DNA from: Paenibacillus sp. JCM 10914
Lineage (GTDB): Bacteria > Bacillota > Bacilli > Paenibacillales > Paenibacillaceae
DNA: 64,000 bases
Direction of reading: 5' to 3'
Assembly: GCF_001315105.1 (NCBI RefSeq)
Contig: NZ_BAZR01000005.1
Location: 186,001 to 250,000, forward strand
Shown here: positions 10,304-18,774 of the stretch, one piece after another
Layout: each line of letters begins with the position of its first letter
Numbering within the stretch: position 1 is the first letter of the stretch
Notes under the pieces: model-generated
What the model saw: only the letters and a program-made list of their open reading frames with translations
The model's database searches: none
Told to the model about the DNA's origin: nothing
Made by a program: the position numbers and the translations under genes

Positions 10304-10594
10304 ATGATTATAATAGCTGGAAAATTATACGTGGCCCCGGAGCACCGGGAAAAATATTTGGCTAGCTTGGAGGACTTGATCCTAACTTCACGATCCAGGG
10401 AAGGCTGCTTGGACTTTATCATTGCAGCAGATCCGATGGAGTCAGGTCGGATAAATCTGTTTGAACAATGGGAGTCGGAAGAGCATTTGAGGCGGCATCA
10501 AGCTGTGGCAAACCCGCCTAAACCCGTTGCCGATATTATAAGCGACACGGTTAAGAAATATGAAATCAGCAGCTGCGGACCGGTATTTCCATAA
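10304..10594 (+). CDS. Antibiotic biosynthesis monooxygenase (ABM)-family protein
   Basis: A 96-residue single-domain protein of the dimeric alpha/beta-barrel (ABM/YgiN-like) family, recognisable by GKLYVAPEHREKYLASLEDL at the start, REGCLDF in the middle and FEQWESEEHLRRHQA. Members oxidise quinols or polyketide-like aromatics without cofactor, or act as small stress proteins. The ATG follows AATAAGGAGG. It lies 100 bases after the efflux pump and probably belongs to the same sigma-led group, which would pair export with chemical modification of a toxic aromatic compound. The substrate is not visible in the sequence. Confidence 0.8.
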   Translation: MIIIAGKLYVAPEHREKYLASLEDLILTSRSREGCLDFIIAADPMESGRINLFEQWESEEHLRRHQAVANPPKPVADIISDTVKKYEISSCGPVFP

Positions 10595-10637
10595 CAGGGA
10601 AAAAGGACTCGAGCTGTTAGCCGCTACTGGTATGAAG

Positions 10638-10666
10638 AGGCCACCTGTTTATATTTCAGGTGGCCT
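10638..10666 (+). terminator. Likely terminator after the monooxygenase
   Basis: A perfect 10-bp stem AGGCCACCTG / CAGGTGGCCT with a nine-base loop. The following TCTA is only a weak T tract, so termination may be partial. Confidence 0.6.
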
Positions 10667-11580
10667 TCTACGCGAATCGGATCAGCACACGAGTGCTCAT
10701 CAGATGGCTTTTGTCGAATCATGAGAGATCGGGGCGATTATTTGCTGCTGGCAGCAGATAAATGCATCTAACAACACAATATGAACACATAGTAACCAGA
10801 CCACTCGTACCGTTGGGGTGATACCAGTGTGCTCTAAGAAATGGTGCTTTATCATAGGATAGGCAAATAATGCTGTGAAAAAACAGGGCTATCGACATGA
10901 AATTCCTAATCATTCGACAAAATGATACAAAATTCGCTATAGACTCGACGACGTCAATTCCACTATGATAAATATTAAATAGTTTCGCACAAACTATTCT
11001 GAAAGCGCTATCTGAGAACTTCGCCGAATTGAAATCTTTAAGTTTAGGAGGGAATCCACCAAACCAGGCGTATAGCGAATCTGTTTATTAACAGAGTAGT
11101 AAGCGTGTTCATGATGCATTGTGCTTGAAGTGACAGTCGTTTAACATACATTTTACATTTCGTTAATATTTCCATGATCTAACGGTAGTATCATAGAGTT
11201 TGTCGGGAGCGGCGAACGGGCGTCATGGAACTTAAGGATAACGTAAATCGACTACACTCCTCAGGCAATTAGGAATTTGTTGATCTGGGAAATGGCAAGG
11301 GCGTTTGTCCGGTTCGTTTGTAACTAGGATGGAACAAATCCTATATTTTCAATGGTTCATTACAATTGAATAATTTGCTAGGGGTGGAGACGATGAGATA
11401 ACCCAAAGTAGCAACTACTTTAGCTTTTATAGGAGGTGGTGGCTCTTAGGTTGCGCTCTTTTGACGTCTCTTTTTTTGTGCGCTTTTTAAGGGGTAGGTC
11501 GAACTAACATGGATTCAAGAGAACAGAAATGATGGGAAATGGTAACACCAGTTAGATTTGAAAGGGGACAGAGACTAGCA
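10667..11580. other. Long intergenic region and leader of the ugp operon
   Basis: About 900 bases without a convincing gene. It holds a degenerate cre-like site (TGAAAGCGCTATCT, 11000-11013, two mismatches), the PhoP repeats and -10 listed separately, and then a leader of about 380 bases. Inside the leader is a small hairpin AAAGTAG CAA CTACTTT near 11404-11420 followed by a short T-rich run, which could be a weak attenuator. Confidence 0.5.
11130..11194 (+). promoter_or_regulatory. PhoP box (four 11-bp-spaced repeats) and -10 of the ugp operon
   Basis: Hexamers GTGACA (11130), TTAACA (11141), TTTACA (11152) and TTAATA (11163) occur at exact 11-base intervals, matching the direct TT(A/T/C)ACA-type repeats separated by about five bases that bind PhoP dimers in Bacillus. 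A -10-like TAGTAT/TATCAT lies about 18-21 bases after the last repeat. This predicts induction of the ugp genes on phosphate starvation. The repeats are seen; PhoP binding is inferred. Confidence 0.75.
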
Positions 11581-12939
11581 ATGAAAAAGAAAACGTGGTT
11601 GTTGACACTATTGACCATATTCATGGTTATCAGCACGGCATGCGGAGGCAGCGGTGGCGGCAGTGGAGCTGCAGGCGGAGAAGTTAACCTGGACGACGTC
11701 GAAGCGGCTTCCAGTGATCTGAAGGATGATACCACTCCGATTAAGATCCAGTATTGGCATGCTCACGGCGATGCGCAGTTGGAAGGCCTGAACTACATGA
11801 TCGCGGAATTCCAGAAGAAATATCCTCATATTACGGTAGAACCGGTATTCCAGGGTGGTTATCCGGATCTGCACAAGAAATTGTCGGCGGCAGTAGCCGC
11901 GAACGATGTGCCAGCGGTAACGAACGTCGAAGTTGCATCTTTGGCTAACTTTGCGGATAGCGGCGTCTTCGCTGACCTCGGACCTTGGATTAAGCGCGAC
12001 GAAGTGAAGATGGACGACTTCTCGCAGGGTATGATCAACGCTTATGCCTACAACGGTCAGCAGTTCGGCTTCCCGCTAATCGTAAGTACGAGTGTGTTCG
12101 TATACAACAAGACGATGCTGGACGAGCTCGGCGTAGAGCCGCCGCAGACTTGGGATGAAATCGAAGACTTCAATGCCAAGGTAGCGAAGCAGGAAGGCGG
12201 CAAAACGACGCGTTATGCCTTCTCCGTGCCAGGTTGGGATACTTGGTATTACGATCCTTGGAACATTAACGGTGGCGGTGCAATCCTGACGGAAGACCTG
12301 AGTGCTTCTGCGGTCGAGAACGAGGATTCCCTGCGTTACATCCAGAACTTCTACAAATGGCTGAACGATGGAAGCATTCATATGGGTTTTGGTAAAGGTG
12401 CCTCCGACAACATGCGTCAAATGTTCCTGAGCGGCGAGATCGCTATGGTTCAGCACTCCTCCGCTCTGCTCAAGATGTATTTGGAGAATGCAGACTTTGA
12501 AGTCGGCGTATCCTTCATTCCTGGTGACAAAATGCGTACCTCCAATATCGGCGGTGCCGGTATCGTGATGATGAACGGTGCAGAGGATCTCGAGAAGGAA
12601 GCGGCTTGGAAGTTTATTGAGTTTATGACCTCGGCTGAAGAGAATATCAAGTGGGCGGAATCGGTCGGATATCTGCCAACACGCAAATCAGCCATTGAGT
12701 CCGAAGAAGGCAAGCAGTATTTCGAAAGATGGCCGCAATACAGCGCAGTGTTCGAGCACTTCGACGAAGTGACTCCTCGCATGCAGCACCCTGCATACCC
12801 AGAGTTCAGCGAAGTGTACAAGGAAGTCATCGGAGAGATGATTCTTAACCAAAAAGATCCCGCACCACTCATGCAGGAAGCAGCCAAGAAGATCAATGAT
12901 ATCCTGCTGACTATGAGTGATGCCGATGGAGACGAATAA
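11581..12939 (+). CDS. ugpB: Glycerol-3-phosphate-type ABC transporter, substrate-binding lipoprotein
   Basis: A 452-residue extracellular binding protein of the CUT1 family. The N-terminus is a lipoprotein signal (MKKKTWLLTLL, lipobox STACGG), so it is anchored to the outer face of the membrane. The mature part has the UgpB-like pattern IQYWHAHGDAQLEGLNYM, then FQGGYPDLHKKLSAAVAAND and FVYNKTMLDELGV. The ATG at 11581 is chosen because it begins the signal peptide and follows GAAAGGGGA; an in-frame upstream ATG at 11539 would bury the signal. The operon context with two permeases and a glycerophosphodiesterase, plus the PhoP repeats, supports glycerol phosphate or glycerophosphodiesters as substrate, though another sugar cannot be excluded. 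Confidence 0.78.
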   Translation: MKKKTWLLTLLTIFMVISTACGGSGGGSGAAGGEVNLDDVEAASSDLKDDTTPIKIQYWHAHGDAQLEGLNYMIAEFQKKYPHITVEPVFQGGYPDLHKKLSAAVAANDVPAVTNVEVASLANFADSGVFADLGPWIKRDEVKMDDFSQGMINAYAYNGQQFGFPLIVSTSVFVYNKTMLDELGVEPPQTWDEIEDFNAKVAKQEGGKTTRYAFSVPGWDTWYYDPWNINGGGAILTEDLSASAVENEDSLRYIQNFYKWLNDGSIHMGFGKGASDNMRQMFLSGEIAMVQHSSALLKMYLENADFEVGVSFIPGDKMRTSNIGGAGIVMMNGAEDLEKEAAWKFIEFMTSAEENIKWAESVGYLPTRKSAIESEEGKQYFERWPQYSAVFEHFDEVTPRMQHPAYPEFSEVYKEVIGEMILNQKDPAPLMQEAAKKINDILLTMSDADGDE

Positions 12940-13876
12940 AAAAACAACCAAAGCGGCGCCCGATCGGGCGACCGCTTCGGTCTCTAAAGGGATATCGCAT
13001 ACGTTAATCGAGAAGTGGAAAGACTTCTCGTTTGCCGTCCCGGCTCTGCTGTTTATGGGCGTCTTTTTGTATTACCCGTTGATTTATTCGATTTATATCA
13101 GTTTCACCAACTGGAATATGACCCGGCCAACGAAAAAGTTTGTGGGCGTGGATAACTATACTCGCTTATTGACGAATGAGGATTTCTATCAATCTTTGCA
13201 AGTTACGTTTCTCTACACGCTGATGGATGTCGTGTTCACGCTGGCGATCGGTTTGGCTCTAGCCTTGCTGCTCAACGTGTCGTCCTCTCGTTTGTTCGGA
13301 TTCATGCGCGGCGTCATCTTTATGCCGTATTACGTATCGATGGTCGTTGCAGCCATGGTGTTTACCTGGATCTACAATGGCCAATACGGGCTGCTTAACC
13401 AGGTTGTATCCTGGTTCGGAATGAGTCCGGTGGAATGGTTGAACAATCCTTCAACGGCGTTGCCGGCACTTGTGGCGGTATCGGTCTGGAAGGGCATTGG
13501 CTTCGCGATGATTCTCTTTATCGCGGGTATGCGCGGCATTCCGGCCGAGTATTACGAGGCAGCATCGATTGACGGTGCCAGCCGCTTCCGACAGTTCCGC
13601 AACATCACACTGCCGTTGCTGTCGCCAATGACGTTATTCCTGGTCATTACGAGTTTCATCTCGTCCATGCAGGTGTTCCAGTCGATTGACGTTATGACGA
13701 ATGGTGGTCCGCTCAAAGCGACCAACGCGATCGTGTACTGGATCTATACGATGGCATTCTCCGAGTTTAAGACGGGCAGGGCGTCTGCGCTGGTTATGAT
13801 CCTGTTCGTGATTATATTGCTGTTAACATTGGTTCAATGGGTAGTCAGCAGGAAGAAGGTGCATTATGAGGGCTAA
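12926..13876 (+). CDS. ugpA: Glycerol-3-phosphate-type ABC transporter permease (UgpA/MalF-like)
   Basis: About 316 residues with six predicted membrane helices, the first after a ~35-residue cytoplasmic head (FAVPALLFMGVFLYYPLIYS). The ATPase-contacting EAA loop is clear: EYYEAASIDGASRFRQFRN. It overlaps the end of ugpB by 14 bases. GTG 12917, ATG 12920 and ATG 12926 are all in frame and none has a strong ribosome site, which suggests translational coupling; I give the last. Together with the next gene it forms the channel. No ATP-binding subunit is encoded nearby. Confidence 0.78.
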   Translation: METNKKTTKAAPDRATASVSKGISHTLIEKWKDFSFAVPALLFMGVFLYYPLIYSIYISFTNWNMTRPTKKFVGVDNYTRLLTNEDFYQSLQVTFLYTLMDVVFTLAIGLALALLLNVSSSRLFGFMRGVIFMPYYVSMVVAAMVFTWIYNGQYGLLNQVVSWFGMSPVEWLNNPSTALPALVAVSVWKGIGFAMILFIAGMRGIPAEYYEAASIDGASRFRQFRNITLPLLSPMTLFLVITSFISSMQVFQSIDVMTNGGPLKATNAIVYWIYTMAFSEFKTGRASALVMILFVIILLLTLVQWVVSRKKVHYEG

Positions 13877-14728
13877 TAGTCAGATGGCGGGTTCATCCCG
13901 GAATCGCAACATGTGGATGGCTATTCGCATCATCGCTGCGGTCGTTGTGACGCTGGTTATGTTCTTCCCGGTTTATTGGCTGGTTATCAGTGCATTCAAG
14001 ACCCAAGCGGAAATGCGGATGGCGGTACCAACGTTCTGGCCGGAATCTTTTATGTTCGATAACTTCGTTCAGGCCTTTCAGGTCATTCCGTATGCTCGTT
14101 TCTTCAGCAACACGCTGATCATGGCTGTAGGAACGATCATTCTTCAGTTGAACGTGGCTCTCATGGCGGCCTATGCTTTTGCCAAGGGGCAATTCTGGGG
14201 ACGGGATGCATTGTTCTTCCTCGTGCTGGCCGCACTGATCGTGCCGGAGCAGGTTATCTTCGTTCCGGTATACGTGATGATGTCTAAGCTGGATTGGTTG
14301 AACACGTTCTGGGCACTCATTGTACCGCACGGTGCGTCAGCCTATGCGATCTTCTTGCTCCGGCAAGCGTTCAAGTCGATTAACAATGATGTGCTGGAGG
14401 CAGCACGAGTGGATGGGGCCGGTCGCTTTTCCATTCTGTACAAGCTGCTCTTCCCCATGCGATGCCAACGATTGTTACGATGGGCGTTTTAATCTTTATC
14501 TCATCGTGGAACTCTTATTTCTGGCCGCTTATCATGACTAATAATAATGATATGCGTGTCTTAACGGTAGGAATTGCGATGCTGCGGGATTCAATTGCGG
14601 GTAATGAAGCAATGTTCTTCAATGTCATCATGGCATCCAGTGTGATGGCAATCATCCCGATCGTCATCGTGTTTACCGTAATGCAGAAGCATATCGTAGC
14701 CGCGATGGCGAACTCGACATTTAAATAA
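13866..14728 (+). CDS. ugpE: Glycerol-3-phosphate-type ABC transporter permease (UgpE/MalG-like; one frameshift in this sequence)
   Basis: Adding one G at about 14459 (CCCATGCGATG read as CCCATGGCGATG) joins two pieces into a normal 287-residue permease. Before the break lie helices 1-4 and the EAA loop LEAARVDGAGRFSILYKLLF; after it come helices 5-6 with ISSWNSYFWPLIM, the classical MalG-family motif, and the typical end HIVAAMANSTFK. As given, the first piece stops after residue 208. Start overlaps the end of ugpA by 11 bases (translational coupling). Because the downstream frame is perfectly conserved, a sequencing error is more likely than a real mutation. Confidence 0.78.
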
Positions 14729-14784
14729 CACCACGAATTCAGTGCTCGAAAGTTCATTAAGCATAAGAGATGGAGGATTCAATC

Positions 14785-15518
14785 ATGGAAGTACGGGGAT
14801 TGGCACATCGAGGTTATCCGCTGAAATATCCGGAGAATACGATGCTTGGTTTTCAGAAGGCGTTAGAGTTGGGCTTCTCACACATAGAACTGGATGTACA
14901 GCTCACGAAGGACGGTGTGCCGGTTGTCATTCACGACGCGACGGTAGATCGTACCACGAATGGAACAGGAGCGATACAATCATTTGCGTTCGAGGAGATC
15001 CGCCAATTGGATGCAGGTTCCGGTGAGAAGATACCGACTTTAGAAGAAGTCCTGCTCTTCGCGAAGGATCGGATGCAGGTTGATATCGAATTGAAGCAAA
15101 CAGGAGATACGTATCCTGGTCTGGAGCAGAAGGTTATTGATGTAATTAAGCAGACGGGGATGGAGAAGCAGGTATTCCTGACCTCCTTCGATCATTATTC
15201 CATTCAGAAAGCGCGCAGCATCGATCCTGATATCGAGCTTGGACTCGTGATCTACGGGGCAACGCCATCGATTTTCCCGTTTATGGAGGAGATCGGCGCG
15301 CGTTATATTTCGGTGAAATATGTATACGTTACACCTCACTTTATCGAGGAGGTACGCAAACGTGGTTATCAGCTCGTGCTGTGGACACCTGATGATGAGC
15401 CGTGCTGGAATCACTGGCTGAGTACTCCGATGTACTGATCGTGACGAATAATCTGGAGGGATGGGCGAAAGTCTACAAGGAGAAGAATGTCCTGAGTAAA
15501 CAAGCCGGCAATATGTAG
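14785..15518 (+). CDS. ugpQ: Glycerophosphodiester phosphodiesterase (one frameshift in this sequence)
   Basis: A 244-residue cytoplasmic GDPD when one G is restored near 15402 (GAGCCGTGCTGG read as GAGCCGGTGCTGG, which gives DDEPVLESLAEYSDVLIVTN to a natural end). The TIM-barrel active site is intact: AHRGYPLKYPENTM (His-Arg and Glu-Asn), ELDVQLTKDGVPVVIHD (metal-binding Glu/Asp and catalytic His), and VDIELKQ. It splits imported glycerophosphodiesters into glycerol-3-phosphate and an alcohol. ATG 14785 follows GGAGG by eight bases; the in-frame ATG at 14770 overlaps that site. Last gene of the ugp operon, as in other ugpBAE-Q systems. Confidence 0.85.
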
Positions 15519-15529
15519 TTCATATTACG

Positions 15530-15564
15530 GATCTGCCTGCACTCGTTGCGGGCAGATCTTTTTT
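15530..15564 (+). terminator. Rho-independent terminator of the ugp operon
   Basis: Stem GATCTGCC / GGCAGATC with a 12-base loop, followed by six T. Confidence 0.85.
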
Positions 15565-15628
15565 AGTGACATGCATGGTGTGATAACCGGAAAGAATAGT
15601 ATAAATTGTTTTTTCGATTGACCTGCGG

Positions 15629-15670
15629 ATTGTCCGATAGAATAGAATTCGCATTAGCGACAATTGTCCG
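15629..15670 (+). promoter_or_regulatory. Candidate TetR-family operator upstream of the DHA2 pump
   Basis: The octamer ATTGTCCG occurs twice (15629-15636 and 15663-15670), the second within the perfect palindrome GACAATTGTC (15659-15668). TTGACC at 15618 and TAGAAT near 15637-15649 suggest a promoter in the same stretch. The following operon encodes a pump and its TetR-type repressor, so autoregulation through these sites is a reasonable guess. Confidence 0.45.
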
Positions 15671-15700
15671 TATATATAGAGATACAAGGAGGATACGGTT

Positions 15701-17155
15701 TTGGATATGGGAGTGGGGCCAAGTACGGCCAAGATTGATTTAAGCAAGATAAAGAGAGGGCCGATTGTTGCCGCACTGATTATTGGCGCGTTCGTTTCCA
15801 TCTTGAATGAGACGCTGCTGAACATAGCTTTTCCAAGCTTGATGCTGCAATTCGGGATTGGAGAATCCACCGTTCAGTGGTTAGCTACTTCTTACATGCT
15901 GGTTGTCGGTATTCTGGTGCCGATAACAGCGATGCTTCAACTTTGGTTTACAACAAGGCAGATGTTTATCGGTGCCATGTCATTATTCTTAATAGGTACT
16001 ATTATATGCGGGTTCGCGCCGGTATTTGGCGTGCTGCTGCTTGGTCGAGTGTTGCAAGCGATCGGTACCGGCTTGATGCTGCCGGTATTGATGAATACCA
16101 TACTTAGCATTTATCCTCCGCAGAATCGTGGAGCCGCGATGGGGATGATCGGGCTCGTCATTATGACAGCTCCAGCGATTGGGCCGACATTGTCCGGGCT
16201 GATCGTGGATGCGCTGAGCTGGCGCTGGTTGTTCTACTTGGTAATCCCTTTGGCTGCATTCTCCATCTTGTTTGCAGCGATCTTCCTGAAGAACGTAACC
16301 GAGTTGACGAAGCCGAAAGTGGATTTTGTATCCATTATTCTGTCAACCGTAGGTTTCGGTGGAATTGTATATGGCTTCAGCAGTGCTGGAGAGAGAGGGT
16401 CATGGTCTGATCCTGTCGTTGTGTGGTGCATCGTAGCCGGCGTAATCAGCTTACTGTTGTTCGTTCGTCGACAATTGACGGTGAAGGAACCGATGCTGGA
16501 TCTGCGCACCTTCAAGTTTCCGATGTTCTCACTCGTTACTGTGCTCATGCTCGTCTTGATGATGAGTATGTTCTCTACGATGATCATGCTGCCATTGTTC
16601 CTGCAGAATGCCCTAGGTTTGACGGCGCTAGCCGCAGGTTTGGTTATGATGCCGGGTGGAATCATCAACGGGATTATGGCGCCTATTACAGGTAAACTGT
16701 TTGACAAGTTCGGACCGAAAGTGTTGATTAGACCGGGCTTGCTGCTGCTCTGCCTTGCAATCTTCCTGTTCTCACGGATCGATTCGTCCTGGAGCGGTGG
16801 TTATGTGATCTTCCTGCATGTTATGATGATGATAGGGATTTCGATGGTGATGATGCCAGCGCAGACGACCGCTCTGAATCAGTTGCCCCGGAAGTTGTAT
16901 CCACACGGTACAGCGATCATGAACACATTGCAACAGGTGGCGGGAGCTGTCGGGATGGCACTCTTTATTAGTATCATGTCTGCAGGCTCTAAAAAATATA
17001 TTGAAACAACCGGGGATCAGAATTTAGTAGAAGCCATGGTTGCAGGCCTTCATAATTCCTTTGTAACCGGGCTGGTATTGGCTATTATTGCCTTGGTGTT
17101 GGGCTTCTTCATCAGACGTACAACATCACCGGAAGAAGAAAAGTCCGCCGTATAA
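15701..17155 (+). CDS. MFS multidrug-efflux transporter, DHA2 (LmrB/EmrB-like) family
   Basis: A 484-residue, about 14-helix protein. It shows ILNETLLNIAFPSLM in helix 1 and VQWLATSYMLVVGILVPITA in helix 2, hallmarks of the Bacillus LmrB/YcnB group, and GLVIMTAPAIGPTLSG as the helix-5 antiporter motif. Relatives export lincosamides and other lipophilic drugs. The TTG start follows AAGGAGGA at normal spacing. A TetR-family gene starts 36 bases after its stop, so the two almost certainly form one regulated unit. Confidence 0.85.
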   Translation: MDMGVGPSTAKIDLSKIKRGPIVAALIIGAFVSILNETLLNIAFPSLMLQFGIGESTVQWLATSYMLVVGILVPITAMLQLWFTTRQMFIGAMSLFLIGTIICGFAPVFGVLLLGRVLQAIGTGLMLPVLMNTILSIYPPQNRGAAMGMIGLVIMTAPAIGPTLSGLIVDALSWRWLFYLVIPLAAFSILFAAIFLKNVTELTKPKVDFVSIILSTVGFGGIVYGFSSAGERGSWSDPVVVWCIVAGVISLLLFVRRQLTVKEPMLDLRTFKFPMFSLVTVLMLVLMMSMFSTMIMLPLFLQNALGLTALAAGLVMMPGGIINGIMAPITGKLFDKFGPKVLIRPGLLLLCLAIFLFSRIDSSWSGGYVIFLHVMMMIGISMVMMPAQTTALNQLPRKLYPHGTAIMNTLQQVAGAVGMALFISIMSAGSKKYIETTGDQNLVEAMVAGLHNSFVTGLVLAIIALVLGFFIRRTTSPEEEKSAV

Positions 17156-17191
17156 GGTTCCCGTGTGTTCAATTAAGAAAGGAATGCATGC

Positions 17192-17797
17192 ATGCCGAAA
17201 GAGAATGACGAGTTAGGTCAGAAAATTCTGGATACGGCTCAAGCTTTATTTGACCAATATGGGGTCGAGAATGTGTCCATGCATCAAGTCGCCAAGACAG
17301 CGTGTATCGGGCAAGCGACCCTGTATCGGCGTTATCAGAGCAAGAGTAAAATTTGCTTTACACTGATGGAAGCCAAGATCGATGACTTCATAGAAGAGCT
17401 GGATCGTTATCTTTGTGACAGCGGCGAAGAACCGACTGCACATCGTTTGCGGACCGTAATGACCAGGGTCATCCTTCATTTCAATAAAGATTTGGAGTGG
17501 CTGAGGGTGATGCTTACATCTGATCGGCTGGAGGATACGAAGAATAATCTGTGTGAGAATCCACCTTTCCGATATTTGCGCATCCAGATCAAGTGTCTGT
17601 TGGAAGATGCGGCGGAGCGGGGCGAACTATCACCGCTTGATCCGCACTTCACTTCCGTTATGTTGGCATCGCTGCCGCGGGCGGACATTATCCTCTACTT
17701 GCGTGACATGGGCTACGATGCCCAGCAGATCGCGGAGGAATATTGCAGAAGCTTCGTGGATCCGTTGTTTGTGGAGCGCTCATCCTCAGCTTCTTAG
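17192..17797 (+). CDS. TetR/AcrR-family transcriptional regulator
   Basis: A 201-residue repressor. The N-terminal helix-turn-helix is clear: ILDTAQALFDQYGVENVSMH, then QVAKTACIGQATLYRRYQSK. The remaining ~140 residues are the ligand-binding helical domain, which shows no recognisable specificity. It is co-transcribed with the upstream DHA2 pump, the usual arrangement for a drug-sensing repressor of its own operon, probably acting at the ATTGTCCG sites before the pump. The ATG follows AAGAAAGGAATG. A shared terminator separates it from the convergent DUF421 gene. Confidence 0.85.
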   Translation: MPKENDELGQKILDTAQALFDQYGVENVSMHQVAKTACIGQATLYRRYQSKSKICFTLMEAKIDDFIEELDRYLCDSGEEPTAHRLRTVMTRVILHFNKDLEWLRVMLTSDRLEDTKNNLCENPPFRYLRIQIKCLLEDAAERGELSPLDPHFTSVMLASLPRADIILYLRDMGYDAQQIAEEYCRSFVDPLFVERSSSAS

Positions 17798-17831
17798 CAA
17801 ATATGGAACATCATCATAATCGAAAAATAAG

Positions 17832-17871
17832 AACGCGTACAATGGATGTAGCATCCGTCGTACGCGTTTTT
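17832..17871. terminator. Bidirectional terminator between tetR and the DUF421 gene
   Basis: Stem AACGCGTAC / GTACGCGTT (extended by TGGATG / CATCC) with T runs outside on both strands, located between convergent genes. Confidence 0.85.
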
Positions 17872-17894
17872 GTTGTCCGTGCCCCATCGCTTCC

Positions 17895-18620
17895 TTAGTG
17901 ATACAACGGGGGAATCGGAATTTCCTTGTCATAGATCGTAATGTTCAGCTTCATCTGATCATTGAGGGAAGCGAAGAACACCTGATCCAGCGGAACTCCG
18001 TGCTGCACAAGCTGTTTCTCCAGCCATTGTTGGGACAGGTTCAGCTTCTCGAGAGTAATGGTCTGCATCCGGCCTTCCTTAATGATCGCGTAGGAGAGAC
18101 CCGAGTCCTGGCGTTTCAACTTCAGATCCTCCAGGGTTACGGTGGTTTTCTCCAGCTTTTTCATGACCGATAATGTTCCGTTGGGCTCTAATACCGCCAT
18201 GTCGACGCCTGAAATATCAAAAATCTGTTCCTCGCGCAGCATCTGCAGGATATTATCGATCGAGTAGCGGGCTTTCTTCAGATTCGTATGTATGAACTGA
18301 CCGCTCTTTACGACGATGATCGGCTCGAATGTGATCCATTTGCCGAAACGCCGGTTTTTGATGAGCAGGTAGGAGACGGTTTTTTGCAGGACACCGATGG
18401 CAACAATCGCAAAAGCAGTAGGTAGATGGTGGATTGAGGGGTCTGCGATATCCGCACCGATGACCGAACCCAGGGAGAGAATAATAATATAGTCAAAGAC
18501 GGGTAACTCCCCTACGGAACGCCGTCCCATAAAGAGCGTGACACCTAGCAAGAGTGGATAGATGGTGGCTATGCGGCCGAGGACGATCAACATATCTTTT
18601 AACATCTCCATGGGGTTCAT
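17895..18620 (-). CDS. DUF421 (YetF-like) membrane protein
   Basis: A 241-residue protein with about three N-terminal membrane helices (IATIYPLLLGVTLFMGRRSV, ELPVFDYIIILSLGSVIGAD) and a C-terminal cytoplasmic alpha/beta domain (PIIVVKSGQFIHTNLKKARY, LSYAIIKEGR). This is the layout of the YetF/YdfR/YrbG group of Bacillus, some of which act during sporulation or germination; the biochemical role of this member is unknown. An alternative ATG at 18611 is better spaced from AAAGGA than the one given. It is monocistronic and divergent from the GPH symporter. Confidence 0.8.
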   Translation of the reverse strand: MNPMEMLKDMLIVLGRIATIYPLLLGVTLFMGRRSVGELPVFDYIIILSLGSVIGADIADPSIHHLPTAFAIVAIGVLQKTVSYLLIKNRRFGKWITFEPIIVVKSGQFIHTNLKKARYSIDNILQMLREEQIFDISGVDMAVLEPNGTLSVMKKLEKTTVTLEDLKLKRQDSGLSYAIIKEGRMQTITLEKLNLSQQWLEKQLVQHGVPLDQVFFASLNDQMKLNITIYDKEIPIPPLYH

Positions 18621-18774
18621 CCTTTCCGCCTATGTCAAGCTACTTATGAGGGTTCGCCGATCGTTAGTAAAATATGTATCGTAACCGCGTCTTCCCTCGT
18701 AACAGGCAGGTATAATCCGGCACGGAGGCGAATAGTGTACAACAAAATCGTCCGAAACGGATGGAGGGAAGCGC

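Noticed and set aside
11000..11013. cre-like site TGAAAGCGCTATCT upstream of the ugp operon
   Set aside because: Two mismatches to the 15-base consensus and 130 bases before the PhoP repeats, so kept only as a remark.
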